Below are positions 1 through 8,228 of a stretch of DNA of 64,000 nt, one piece after another. Below the pieces are notes generated by a model, which was given only the letters and a program-made list of their open reading frames with translations, was not told the origin of the DNA and did no database searches. Position 1 is the stretch's first letter, and every line of letters begins with the position of its first letter. A program made the position numbers and the translations under genes. The stretch comes from Nonomuraea sp. NBC_00507 (lineage in GTDB: Bacteria > Actinomycetota > Actinomycetes > Streptosporangiales > Streptosporangiaceae): assembly GCF_036013525.1 (NCBI RefSeq), contig NZ_CP107853.1, positions 2,728,001 through 2,792,000 on the forward strand, read 5' to 3'.

Positions 1-555
1 TGCCTCCACGACGGCCCCGGCACCGGCTGGGCCCAGCAGGTGATCTACATGCCCTACTACAACCAACAGCCCGACCCGTGGTACGGCTCGTGGACGGTCG
101 CCTGGATGCACGTCTACAAGGGCTGGAGTCAGGAAGGCAAGGACGGCTACGACTACGCCTTCGCCAGCGTCTGGCCGCGCGGCGACGGCGCCGTGCTCGG
201 TGACGTCACGGGGTTCAACGGCATGTCGTTCAACCGCACCTTCAGCTACCCGGGTTCTCTGTGGGGCTATCCGGGCATCCCGCCGAGTGAGGGCGGCTGG
301 CAGTACAACTGCAGCGACACCGTCGTGGTTGCCTTCGGTCTCAGCCACTACGCGAACGACTGCCCGCAGATCGCGCAGCACGGCGCGAGCGGCGGACCAT
401 GGATGTACGACTACCGGAACGACCGCATGTGGGGCTACGTCACGACGGTGACCAGCGAAGGCCGTATCGGTGGAACGGTTTTCGGTCCTTTCTTCGGTGA
501 CAACGCCAAACGGCTGTGGGAGACCGCTGGCGAGCGTGGGGCCAACCAGAGCTGA
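1..555 (+). CDS. Secreted trypsin-like serine protease (S1 family), 5' end outside the window
   Basis: The frame is open from base 1, so the gene starts upstream. The first visible residues, CLHDG, fit the stretch just after the catalytic His of an S1 peptidase (family pattern AGHC). YDYAFASV is the likely Asp segment, and HGASGGPW carries the catalytic Ser in the GxSGGP box. Two further cysteines (YNCSD and NDCPQ) fit the conserved C-terminal disulphide. The role is extracellular proteolysis. A signal peptide cannot be checked because the N-terminus is missing. The gene is followed 6 bp later by a small membrane protein gene. Confidence 0.85.
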   Translation, partial: CLHDGPGTGWAQQVIYMPYYNQQPDPWYGSWTVAWMHVYKGWSQEGKDGYDYAFASVWPRGDGAVLGDVTGFNGMSFNRTFSYPGSLWGYPGIPPSEGGWQYNCSDTVVVAFGLSHYANDCPQIAQHGASGGPWMYDYRNDRMWGYVTTVTSEGRIGGTVFGPFFGDNAKRLWETAGERGANQS

Positions 556-561
556 GGCGCT

Positions 562-1125
562 GTGCCTTTCAAGTGCCGGCGCACACAGGCGCCCGCCAAG
601 CCGCCCGAACCTTTCGGAGCCGGGATGACCGTCGGGGTGGTGCTGTGTCTGATCGTTCCGGCGGGCCTGTTCATCTGGCTGATGGCCGGGCTCGTCGAGG
701 TCGTCACGCCGGAGTTGAGGACGGCGTTCGGCCACGCAGGCACACCCGGCACCGCGACGGTCGTGTCCTGCGAGCCCTACACCGTAGGAAGCTGGCGCTC
801 GAGGCAGACTCGGTATGACTGTGAGGCGCGGTTCGTGTTCGACGACCGGTCGAAGCAGCCGATCGTGGTGCACACCGTCCCGGAGGTGAAGGTGGGTGAG
901 GTTTTCCCCGCGGTGCTTACTCCCGAGAGGGACCGGGTACTGCCCGCGGGGGAACGTGGCGTGTGGCGGGCAGCCCTGGTGCCGAGCGGCATCGCATTCG
1001 GGCTGGCAGTCATGGCGTTCTTCTGTGCTCTCTTGACGGGTTCGAGGAAGATGATCATCTGGTCGGGCGCGTTGGGGAGTCTCCTTCTCATCGTGATGAT
1101 CGTCGCTATCGTCGTCGGAACGTGA
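562..1125 (+). CDS. Small membrane protein of unknown function
   Basis: 187 residues from a GTG start 6 bp after the protease stop, so the two may be co-transcribed. One hydrophobic segment lies at about residues 25-50. A roughly 90-residue soluble stretch with two cysteines (VSCEPY and YDCEARF) follows, then two more membrane segments at about 137-158 and 163-185. The layout suggests an extracytoplasmic beta-rich loop closed by a disulphide, as in actinobacterial DUF3592-like proteins. That resemblance is an impression only. An internal ATG at residue 25 directly before the first membrane segment is an alternative start. I do not recognise the function. Confidence 0.6.
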   Translation: MPFKCRRTQAPAKPPEPFGAGMTVGVVLCLIVPAGLFIWLMAGLVEVVTPELRTAFGHAGTPGTATVVSCEPYTVGSWRSRQTRYDCEARFVFDDRSKQPIVVHTVPEVKVGEVFPAVLTPERDRVLPAGERGVWRAALVPSGIAFGLAVMAFFCALLTGSRKMIIWSGALGSLLLIVMIVAIVVGT

Positions 1126-1150
1126 CTGCCCGGGCAGCAAGGAGGACAGT

Positions 1151-1441
1151 TCAGAGGCCCGATGGCCGGGTGGGCAACGGTTCGATCAGGTCCTCCATGG
1201 TGCAGTCCAGGATGTCCAGCAGCGCCATCAACGTACGGAGGCTCAGCCGCTCCGGCCTCTCCGTGACCAGCCGGTACACCTGGCTCGGCGACAGCTCGAT
1301 GCCACGCTCGGCCAGCAGCGGACGCAAGCCGGTGGTGGAGAACATGCCGCGACCGGCCATGACCTCCCGCAGATGCCACCGGTAGTCCAGCTTGCAGGTC
1401 ATCTCGTGGGCCTCCCCCGCCGCCGCCCTGTCACCGGTCAT
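1151..1441 (-). CDS. XRE-family helix-turn-helix regulator, coupled to the LAL upstream
   Basis: 96 residues. The core is a Cro/C1-type HTH (about residues 27-85): LLAERGIELSPSQVYRLVTE is the recognition region and LRTLMALLDILDCTMEDLIE is the conserved end of such domains. Its ATG overlaps the stop of the LAL gene at 1438 as ATGA, so translation is probably coupled and the pair forms an operon. A second ATG at residue 14 (position 1402) would remove a weakly conserved leader. The ATGA overlap favours the longer form. Small DNA-binding proteins of this type in actinomycetes are often described as companions of another regulator. The target is unknown. Confidence 0.8.
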   Translation of the reverse strand: MTGDRAAAGEAHEMTCKLDYRWHLREVMAGRGMFSTTGLRPLLAERGIELSPSQVYRLVTERPERLSLRTLMALLDILDCTMEDLIEPLPTRPSGL

Positions 1442-4305
1442 GCGATGCCTTGGAGCTGGCTACGAGAGGTGATGCCCAGCTTGGCGAAGACCTTGCCAAG
1501 GTGGTATTCGACGGTGCGGGGGCTGACATACATGCGACTGGCGATCTCCTTGTTCGTCAGGCCCTCGCGGGCCAGCCTCACGATCTGCGTTTCCTGCGGC
1601 GTGAGCTGGCCGGCGGATTCGACCGTACGCCTGCGGACGGTCTCTCCGGTCGCCGCCAACTCGCGCTCCGCCCGGCCGGCGAATCCCTCCATGCCCATGG
1701 CCACGAACAGCTCGTGGGCGGTGCACAACTGCTCGCGGGCGTCGAGCCGGCGCCGCTCGCGGCGCAGCCATTCGCCGTAGACCAAGTGGGAGCGGGCGAG
1801 GTCGACGCGCATGCGGGTCCGGCCAAGCCGGTCGATCGCCTCGCGATAGTGGCCGTCGGCCTCCTCGCCTTGGCTGAGCAGCGCCCGCGACCGGGCCTCG
1901 ACCCCGAGAGCCCAGTCGGTCCCGCTCGCCTGAGTCGTCAGGACGAGGTGCTCGAGCGCACGGGCGGCGAGCTCGCGCTCGCCGCTGTAGACCGCCGCCT
2001 CGACGAGCTCGGCCGGCGCCCAATGTGCCGCGGCACCCGGCGAAGGGTGGTACGCGCAGGCGCGTTCGGCGGACACCCGGGCTTCCTCGTACTGGCCGAG
2101 GCTGTTGTGGAGTACGGCTCGCAGCCACTGGCTGACCGACACGGTGGATCCCTCGCCGCGGGATGCCGCCTCGCTCATCAGGGCATTGGCCAGTTGTTCC
2201 GTCTCGGCCTGCCGTCCCCGCCACGCTGCCAGAGCAAGGGCGCCGCCCACCGGTCCCTGGTAGCCGAAGCCGGCCCGGACACCGGCCGCGGCGACGAGCC
2301 TCTGTATCTCCTCGTTCACCGACGCCGCCTCGTCCAGTTCCCCCTCGAAGATGAGCGGTACGAGACGCGTGCTCCACGCCAGGGGCAGCACGGCGAGCGC
2401 GCCGGTGTCACGGACCAGACGGACGTGGCGATCCGCCAGTGCGCGAACCGACCTGTCATCCCACAGGGCCACGGCGATGGTCTGGGCGGCCCATAGCCAG
2501 CGGGACTCCTCTGCGGCGGAGATGTCCTCGCCCAAGAAGGAGGCCAGGGCCCGCCGCATGGCCGGAGCCGCGCTCCGCGCGTCCTGCGTGAAGTGCCGGG
2601 CCAGGGCGTCGAGGAGGCGGTCGGCGACCCGGAGGGTGGCGGGCGCGGGTGGCGCCGCGCGGGTGGCCGCCGCGACTTCTACGAGGCTGCGGCCCTTGTC
2701 CGGGACGGCGCCGATCGCGGCGGACAACGCTTGCAGATACGTGTCGCGGGCCAGTCCGGTGTCCAGGGGCTCGACGCGTCTGGCGGCTTCGAGCAGCATC
2801 GGCGCGGCGGATCTGCCGTGATTCGAGGTGCTCGCGATCTCTGCGCGCAGGAGTTCCGCATGGGCGAGTCGCAGCTCGTCCAGCGGCCCGGCCTGGGCCG
2901 AGGCCAGCAGCGCCAGGGCCGGCTCGGGAGCGCCGGCCAGGTGCTTGGCCCGTGCGGCGGCCAGCGCGCGCTCTGCCCGGCGCCGGGGGTCGGGCGTGAG
3001 CTCGGCTGCCCGCGCCAAGAAGGAGCCGACGGCCGCCAGGCCACCGCGCGCCTGCGCACGTCCGGCCGAGCGTTCGAGTTCAGCGGCGACCTCCTCATCC
3101 GGCTCGGCGGTGCTGTGCGCACGGTGCCAGGCGCGCCGATCCGGATCGGCGTCGACATCGGTCGCCTCCGCCAGCGCCCGATGCACCCTCCGGCGTTCCT
3201 CAGGCAAGGCCGCCCGGTACACCGCCGAACGCATCAGCGGATGCCGGAACCGCACGCGGACACCGATGACGATCATGTCGGTCACGGCGCCGGCCACCGC
3301 CATGCCGAGGCCGAGCCGCGCGGCCGCACGCCACAGCAGCGCCGCGTCGCCGAGCGGGTCGGCGGCCGCCAGCAGCAACAGTCGCCGGGTGTGCGCGGGC
3401 ATGCCTCCCAGTTGTCGCTGGAAGCCGCCCTCGATACGGCCCGAAAGCGTCTGCGCGGCCGGCGGCCCGAACCCGCCCGCCAGTTCGGGGCGGGTGAACT
3501 CACCTACCAGCTCCAGCAGCGCCAGCGGGTTGCCACGGGCCTCGGCGACCAGCCGATCCTGTATCTGTTCGTCCAGGGGGCCGGGAACCACCGAGCGCAG
3601 CAGAGCCCGGGCATCGCCGGCGGACAGGCCTGGGACGTCCATCACCGGCAGCCCGGACAGCTCGCTGGGGTCGCGTACCGCGAACACGCAGGCCACCGAC
3701 TCCGCGAAAAGCCGTCGGGCGACGAAGGCGAGCACCTGCGCGGAAGCATGGTCCAGCCACTGGGCATCGTCGATCACGCACACCAGCGGACGCTCGTCGG
3801 CCGCCGCCGCGAGCAGGCCGAGGACGGCCAAGCCGAGGAGCAAGCGGTCCGGCGCCGGCCCGGCGCGTAGCCCGAACGCCGCGTCGAGCGCGTCGCGCTG
3901 TGGTTCCGGCAGGCCGTCCACCAGGTCCAACATCGGCGCGCAGAGCGAGTACAGCGCCGCGAACGCGACCTCCATCTCCGACTGAACACCCGCGGCGCAC
4001 ACCACCCGGCAACCGGAAGCCCGCTCGGTCAGGTGCTCCAACAGCGCCGACTTTCCCACCCCCGCCTCACCGCGCAGCACCAGCGCCCGGCTCTGGCCGA
4101 CCCGAACCGCGGCGAGCAACCGATCGAGCGCCTCACACTCGGCCCGCCGGCCCAGCAGGCCGGCGTTTGCACTGGGACGGTGAAACCTGCCGGGCAGGCC
4201 GTCGACGCTGCCCCACGTCGAGAGTCCCCTGCCGTGACCGCCCACGTTCCCGTGAAGATCGAGGCTCGACTTGCCAACCACCCCGGAATCACCCCCCCGC
4301 CACAT
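1438..4305 (-). CDS. LAL-type LuxR family ATP-binding transcriptional regulator (1)
   Basis: About 955 residues, the usual size of LAL regulators (large ATP-binding regulators of the LuxR family). The N-terminal AAA/STAND module has Walker A GEAGVGKSALLEHL near residue 87 and Walker B PLVCVIDDAQWLD. The middle is a TPR-like helical array. The C-terminal 60 residues are a LuxR HTH (LTPQETQIVRLAREGLTNKE, then VSPRTVEYHLGKVFAKLGI). These proteins switch on pathways such as polyketide synthesis or sugar use when a ligand binds the STAND domain. The start chosen is the ATG at 4305. A TTG at 4320 would add five residues. A perfect palindrome lies immediately upstream, and the XRE gene follows with an ATGA overlap. 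Confidence 0.9.
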   Translation of the reverse strand: MWRGGDSGVVGKSSLDLHGNVGGHGRGLSTWGSVDGLPGRFHRPSANAGLLGRRAECEALDRLLAAVRVGQSRALVLRGEAGVGKSALLEHLTERASGCRVVCAAGVQSEMEVAFAALYSLCAPMLDLVDGLPEPQRDALDAAFGLRAGPAPDRLLLGLAVLGLLAAAADERPLVCVIDDAQWLDHASAQVLAFVARRLFAESVACVFAVRDPSELSGLPVMDVPGLSAGDARALLRSVVPGPLDEQIQDRLVAEARGNPLALLELVGEFTRPELAGGFGPPAAQTLSGRIEGGFQRQLGGMPAHTRRLLLLAAADPLGDAALLWRAAARLGLGMAVAGAVTDMIVIGVRVRFRHPLMRSAVYRAALPEERRRVHRALAEATDVDADPDRRAWHRAHSTAEPDEEVAAELERSAGRAQARGGLAAVGSFLARAAELTPDPRRRAERALAAARAKHLAGAPEPALALLASAQAGPLDELRLAHAELLRAEIASTSNHGRSAAPMLLEAARRVEPLDTGLARDTYLQALSAAIGAVPDKGRSLVEVAAATRAAPPAPATLRVADRLLDALARHFTQDARSAAPAMRRALASFLGEDISAAEESRWLWAAQTIAVALWDDRSVRALADRHVRLVRDTGALAVLPLAWSTRLVPLIFEGELDEAASVNEEIQRLVAAAGVRAGFGYQGPVGGALALAAWRGRQAETEQLANALMSEAASRGEGSTVSVSQWLRAVLHNSLGQYEEARVSAERACAYHPSPGAAAHWAPAELVEAAVYSGERELAARALEHLVLTTQASGTDWALGVEARSRALLSQGEEADGHYREAIDRLGRTRMRVDLARSHLVYGEWLRRERRRLDAREQLCTAHELFVAMGMEGFAGRAERELAATGETVRRRTVESAGQLTPQETQIVRLAREGLTNKEIASRMYVSPRTVEYHLGKVFAKLGITSRSQLQGIA

Positions 4306-4306
4306 C

Positions 4307-4322
4307 TCTTGAATGTTCAAGA
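4307..4322. promoter_or_regulatory. Perfect 16-bp palindrome at the LAL (1) start codon
   Basis: TCTTGAA-TG-TTCAAGA, two perfect 7-bp arms, one base upstream of the ATG at 4305 (minus strand). It overlaps the only purine-rich stretch (AAGAG) that could act as ribosome binding site. It could therefore be an operator or an RNA hairpin that hides the RBS. Which protein binds it cannot be read from the sequence. Confidence 0.45.
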
Positions 4323-4420
4323 ACGTACGGGTGGTTGATGGGGGTCTGCGTACGTAGGAGTACGTAAAGGTGCGAGAGCGTGCCCGGACGCCGTTCCGGC
4401 ACCGCCGCGGCCTGCCTTCG

Positions 4421-7183
4421 TCAGAACGGCCGTTCGGCCATCATCGCAGCCAGTTCGCTGCGCGACTTGACCCCGACCTTCGGGTAGATCCGATAGAGGT
4501 GGGTGGTGACCGTGCGCGGAGACAAGAACAGCCGTTCGGCGATCTCCCGGTTACTCAGCCCGTCGGCCGCGAGCCGCGCGATCTGCTGCTCCTGCGGGGT
4601 CAGCGCGTCGAGGGCGTCCATCGGCTTGCGCCGGGATTCGCCTGTGGCCCGCAGCTCGGCCCGTGCCCGTTCCGCCCACGGCGCCGCCCCGAGCGCGTCG
4701 AACGCGGCGGCGGCGGCACGCAGCAGCGGCCGTGACTCCGCCGCCTGTCGCTGCCTGCGCAACCATCCGCCGTACGTGAGCTGCAGGCGGGCCCGCTCGA
4801 ACGGCCAGTCACGCAGGTCCGCGGCGATCGCGGCCTCGTACGTCGCCGCGTCGTCGGCCAGCACGGCTTCGGCGTGACGCAGTCCCATGATGAGGACGGG
4901 CGAGCGGCTCCGCTCGGCGATCGGGGTCAGCTCGGCCACCACGGCGCGGACCTCGTCGAGCGCGCCACAGTGCGCCGCCGCCTCGGTGAGGTGCCCGATG
5001 AGGGTGAACCGCAGGTAGGGGTGGTAGGCGACGTCGCCCGGGTCGAACACCCGGTGCAGATGCCCGAACGCCTCCTCGAACCGGCCGGCGGCGATCGCGT
5101 TGATGCCGCGGATGCGTTGCGTCAGCGACAGCATCGCATGCATGCCGGCCGTGAACAGCGTCTTCTCGATGACATCCGCGATCTCGGCGGCGATCTCGCC
5201 GTTGCCGCGCAGCGCCTCGGCCATGCCGAGTTGCAGCCGGGCCTGCAGCGCCCAGACCGGCTGCCTGGTCTCGGTGGCCAGCGCCACGCACTCCGTCGCG
5301 GCGGACACGGCCGTCCGCGCGTCGCCGGCGGTGGCCGCGTTGTAGGCCAGGCTCGTCAGGGCCTGTGTCAGCAGGCCGATCCGCCCCTGCTTCCGCAGCG
5401 CGTCCGCGCTGGCCGCCAGGAGCGTGTTCGACAGGGTGTACGCGCCCAGCGCGGACGCCGCGAAGCCGAGGTCATAGCGCTGCCGCGGGGTCAGATCCAG
5501 CCGGTGTTGTGCCGCCGTCAGCGCTTCGAGGCAGGCCGCCCCGCGCTCGACGGGCGCGACCTCGGCCAGCGCGCAGACCACTCGGGTGTCGCCCTCCGGT
5601 GCGTCGATCAGCTCCGCGACGTCCACGAACCGGAGCCTGGTGGCGTCGTCGGGGTTGGACCAGTAGAACCGCAGGCCGATGCCGGCGAGCGACTCCAGCG
5701 TGAGCTCGATGTCGCCGGTGCTCCGCATGGTGTTGATGAGCTCGAGGTAGACGCCCAGCCGCGAGCTGCCGGTCCAGCCGGTGCCGAGCAGCGCCTCCCG
5801 GTACCACGACAGCCGCGCCAGGTCCGCCGGGCGCAGCTGGGACTCGTCCACCAGCTCGAGCAGGCGGCGTACGGCTGCGTCGTCGCCCTGCTCGTCCGCC
5901 GTCAGCGCGGCCCACAGCAGCCGGCTTCCGCGCTCCTGCGGGTCCTCGCTGAGCTGCGCCGCCCGCTCCATCGCGGCCAGCGCGGTCGCCACGGCCTGGG
6001 CGTGGCGGGCTCGCGTGGCCACGGCGGCCAGGTCCGCGGCGAGGGTCTCGTCGGGGCCGGTCGCCGCGGCCGCGCGGTGCCACACCCGCCGATTGTCGCC
6101 GGCCACGACCGCCGCGAGGCAGGCATGCGCCCGCCGCCGCTGCGCCGCGCTCGCCGACTGCTGCAAGGCCGAGCGCAACAGCGGGTGCCGGAACCGCAAC
6201 CGGTATTGCTCGTCCACGCTGACCAGCCGGCTGACCACGGCCGGCTCCATGTCGTCGGCCGTGACCGGCCGGTCTTCGAGCTTGGATGCCGCCGCGAGCA
6301 TCTCATCGAGGTCGTCGCCATCGTCCAACGCCGCCACGAGCAGCAGCGCACGCGTCGCCGCAGGCAGCTCGCCGACCAGGCCGGCGAACGTCCGCTCCAC
6401 CCGGGTGCTCAGCGGAAGGCGTGACGGCAGCAGCGCGGCGCCGCCGGAGCGGGCGGCCAGTCCGCCGAGCTCGACCACTCCGAGGGGGTTGCCCGCCGAC
6501 ACGCCGAGCACACGTTCGCGCAGGGCAGGCGAGAGCCCGGGCGCGACCTGGTCGAGCAAGGTCCCTGCATGGTCCGCTTCCAGCGGCTCGAGCCGCAGCT
6601 CCGGCAGCGCCGCGGCGGTGAGGAGCCGGTCGACGTCCTCTCCGTCGCGCGCCGTCAGCACGAGCGCGACCGGGTCGGACTCCAGCCGCCGGGCAACGAA
6701 GGCCAGCACCTCCCAGCTCGCCCGGTCCAGCCAGTGGGCGTCCTCCACGGCCAGCAGGACCGGCTTGTCCAGGCCGCCGAGCAGGTCGAGCACCTCGACG
6801 CCGACCCGGAACGGGGACTCGCCCTCGACCGCGCCGAACTCCGGGCGCAGCCGGCGGAACAGATGCCCGACCCCGGCGTACGGCAGTTGCACCTCGGCCT
6901 GCACGCCCACGGTGGTCAGCACTCGCATCCCGCGGACCTCGGCCAGCGCACAGGCTTCGCCCCACAGCGCGGACTTGCCGATCCCGGCCTCTCCCCGCAC
7001 CACGAGGGCGCTACCACGGTGCTGCGTGGCCTCATCCAGCACGGCGGTCAGCGCCTGGATCTGCGCCGCCCGTCCGACGATCACCCGGGGCCCCCGCCCG
7101 GCGCGCGGCGGACCCGTCCCGACGGCCCTTCGACCCCTCTGGCCACGCACGCACCCCTTCCATCTGACGCGAGAATCATTCAT
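4421..7183 (-). CDS. LAL-type LuxR family regulator (2)
   Basis: About 920 residues. VGRAAQIQALTAVLDEA introduces a STAND ATPase with Walker A VRGEAGIGKSALWGEA and Walker B PVLLAVEDAHWLD. A long helical middle follows, and the C-terminal LuxR HTH reads LTPQEQQIARLAADGLSNRE then LSPRTVTTHLYRIYPKVGV. The sequence is clearly diverged from LAL (1) and LAL (3), so it belongs to a different subgroup. The start is uncertain: the ATG at 7183 is chosen because the extra N-terminus up to 7279 is not LAL-like. A GTG just before the VIVGR motif is another candidate. It lies 115 bp upstream of LAL (1) on the same strand, separated by that gene's palindrome. Confidence 0.88.
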   Translation of the reverse strand: MNDSRVRWKGCVRGQRGRRAVGTGPPRAGRGPRVIVGRAAQIQALTAVLDEATQHRGSALVVRGEAGIGKSALWGEACALAEVRGMRVLTTVGVQAEVQLPYAGVGHLFRRLRPEFGAVEGESPFRVGVEVLDLLGGLDKPVLLAVEDAHWLDRASWEVLAFVARRLESDPVALVLTARDGEDVDRLLTAAALPELRLEPLEADHAGTLLDQVAPGLSPALRERVLGVSAGNPLGVVELGGLAARSGGAALLPSRLPLSTRVERTFAGLVGELPAATRALLLVAALDDGDDLDEMLAAASKLEDRPVTADDMEPAVVSRLVSVDEQYRLRFRHPLLRSALQQSASAAQRRRAHACLAAVVAGDNRRVWHRAAAATGPDETLAADLAAVATRARHAQAVATALAAMERAAQLSEDPQERGSRLLWAALTADEQGDDAAVRRLLELVDESQLRPADLARLSWYREALLGTGWTGSSRLGVYLELINTMRSTGDIELTLESLAGIGLRFYWSNPDDATRLRFVDVAELIDAPEGDTRVVCALAEVAPVERGAACLEALTAAQHRLDLTPRQRYDLGFAASALGAYTLSNTLLAASADALRKQGRIGLLTQALTSLAYNAATAGDARTAVSAATECVALATETRQPVWALQARLQLGMAEALRGNGEIAAEIADVIEKTLFTAGMHAMLSLTQRIRGINAIAAGRFEEAFGHLHRVFDPGDVAYHPYLRFTLIGHLTEAAAHCGALDEVRAVVAELTPIAERSRSPVLIMGLRHAEAVLADDAATYEAAIAADLRDWPFERARLQLTYGGWLRRQRQAAESRPLLRAAAAAFDALGAAPWAERARAELRATGESRRKPMDALDALTPQEQQIARLAADGLSNREIAERLFLSPRTVTTHLYRIYPKVGVKSRSELAAMMAERPF

Positions 7184-7315
7184 CAGATGCAAGGAGCGGT
7201 GCAACACGAGCACCCGGCCGACCGCCGTTGCCACGTCGTCACCCGCCATCGACTGGAACCGCACCGGCGCCATGGGCACCTTGCCATCGCCCGCGATGGC
7301 GCGGATGACGGATGG

Positions 7316-7495
7316 TCACGCCGTTGCCTGCAGGCGGTGGGCGCGTAGCCGGCGGCGTTCTGCGGGGGTGGTGCCGCCCCACACGCCGTCCGGCTCGCCG
7401 GTGCGCAGGGCCCAGTCGAGGCAGGCCGGCGATCGTGGGTCGCGGTGCCGGTGAGTCTGGTAGAGGGTCATGATCGCCACCTGGTGAACGTTCAT
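7316..7495 (-). CDS. Truncated WhiB-like protein with a single cysteine
   Basis: 59 residues. The C-terminal half, ACLDWALRTGEPDGVWGG followed by TTPAERRRLRA, is the signature of the Wbl family (the turn GVWGG plus the basic tail). A normal Wbl protein has four cysteines binding a 4Fe-4S cluster. Here only the last is present and the first 25 residues are unrelated. Such a protein could not bind the cluster, although the DNA-binding tail is retained. The ATG overlaps the stop of the upstream 74-residue gene (ATGA), suggesting it is still translated. It may be a relic or a cluster-free variant. The longer reading frame from 7597 runs through the upstream gene and is not preferred. Confidence 0.6.
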   Translation of the reverse strand: MNVHQVAIMTLYQTHRHRDPRSPACLDWALRTGEPDGVWGGTTPAERRRLRAHRLQATA

Positions 7496-7716
7496 GTCCG
7501 GAACGGGAAGGAGCCGTTCTCCAGCTCCGTGATCGCGGCCAGAATGCCGCGCAGCCCCACTCGCTCGCGCTCGATGTCGGTCGGATCGAGCAGCCACTCG
7601 GTGACCGGCAGATCGTGGGCGTTCTGCGAGTGACTCAGCTCGGCCATGGTCAGTGCGACCGTGACCACGTTTTTGAGCTCGTACAGGAAGGTGTTCTCAC
7701 CGGTCGGACCGCTCAT
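7492..7716 (-). CDS. Small acidic protein of unknown function
   Basis: 74 residues from ATG at 7716, preceded by a strong GGAGGAAAG ribosome binding site with four-base spacing, which makes it a credible gene despite its size. The sequence is largely helical (FLYELKNVVTVALTMAELS, LRGILAAITELENGSFPF) and has no signal peptide or membrane segment. Its stop overlaps the start of the truncated WhiB-like gene, so the two form a tiny operon, suggesting a joint regulatory role. I do not recognise the family. Confidence 0.6.
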   Translation of the reverse strand: MSGPTGENTFLYELKNVVTVALTMAELSHSQNAHDLPVTEWLLDPTDIERERVGLRGILAAITELENGSFPFRT

Positions 7717-8228
7717 CTTTCCTCCGAACGTGCTTGCGTGGATGGATCTGCCTCATCGAGTGACCGGGAATGGGATCAAAGGCTCAGGGAGCCGACAGGT
7801 GGGCCATCGGCCACGACTTCGTGGCCGCGGCGACCGCGAGAGGCCAGGCGGACGAGCCACGTGCTTGCCGGGTTGGGTCTCCCCGCCCGGTTGCCAGAAC
7901 GTCTGCCCGGCCCTTAAGACCAGGGAGCCGGTCCTGTTGTGACGCCCTCAGGGCGATCATGGGAAAGCAGCGGCCGATCTGGCGACCTCGGCCGGCGGCG
8001 CCGTCTTGTCCACTCCCGCCTCACCGCGCAGCACCAGCGCGCGGCTCTCGCCCCTTCGGACAGCATCTTGCAGCCGGCGAAGGCTGGCGACACCTCGACC
8101 CGGCTCCGGTCAGTCGACACGACCCACTGAAGGGACCTGTCACAACGCGCACGGTTGTCCCGGTCTTAGGAGGTGAGCCGACCTTCGCATCCCCCTTCTT
8201 CAGGCGCAGCCAACGGAGGACTGACCAC
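7717..8228. other. Gene-free stretch between the WhiB-like operon and the P-type ATPase
   Basis: No convincing gene. It holds the LAL N-terminal relic described separately and, near 8138-8144, a TGTCACA element like those upstream of qcrB. The long open frame from 7770 continuous with the ATPase is not conserved-looking and is not needed: the ATPase has its own RBS at 8215. Confidence 0.5.
7991..8079 (-). pseudogene. LAL regulator relic: N-terminal Walker A segment
   Basis: On the minus strand one frame reads RRLQDAVRRGESRALVLRGE followed by AGVDKTAP. This matches the start of the STAND domain of LAL (1) (RLLAAVRVGQSRALVLRGEA, GVGKSALL) almost residue for residue. The last glycine of the P-loop before Lys is Asp (GVDKT), and homology stops right after it. 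The frame is closed on both sides, so this is a fragment, not a gene. Confidence 0.7.

Noticed and set aside
2593..3870. Long plus-strand frames opposite LAL (1) (and similar ones opposite LAL 2 and 3)
   Set aside because: They mirror G/C-rich codons of the LAL genes. The LALs have complete Walker and HTH motifs and the antisense products have none.
7770..8228. N-terminal extension of the P-type ATPase
   Set aside because: The extra 153 residues are low-complexity and include the antisense of a LAL relic. The ATG at 8229 has a good RBS and gives the normal family length.
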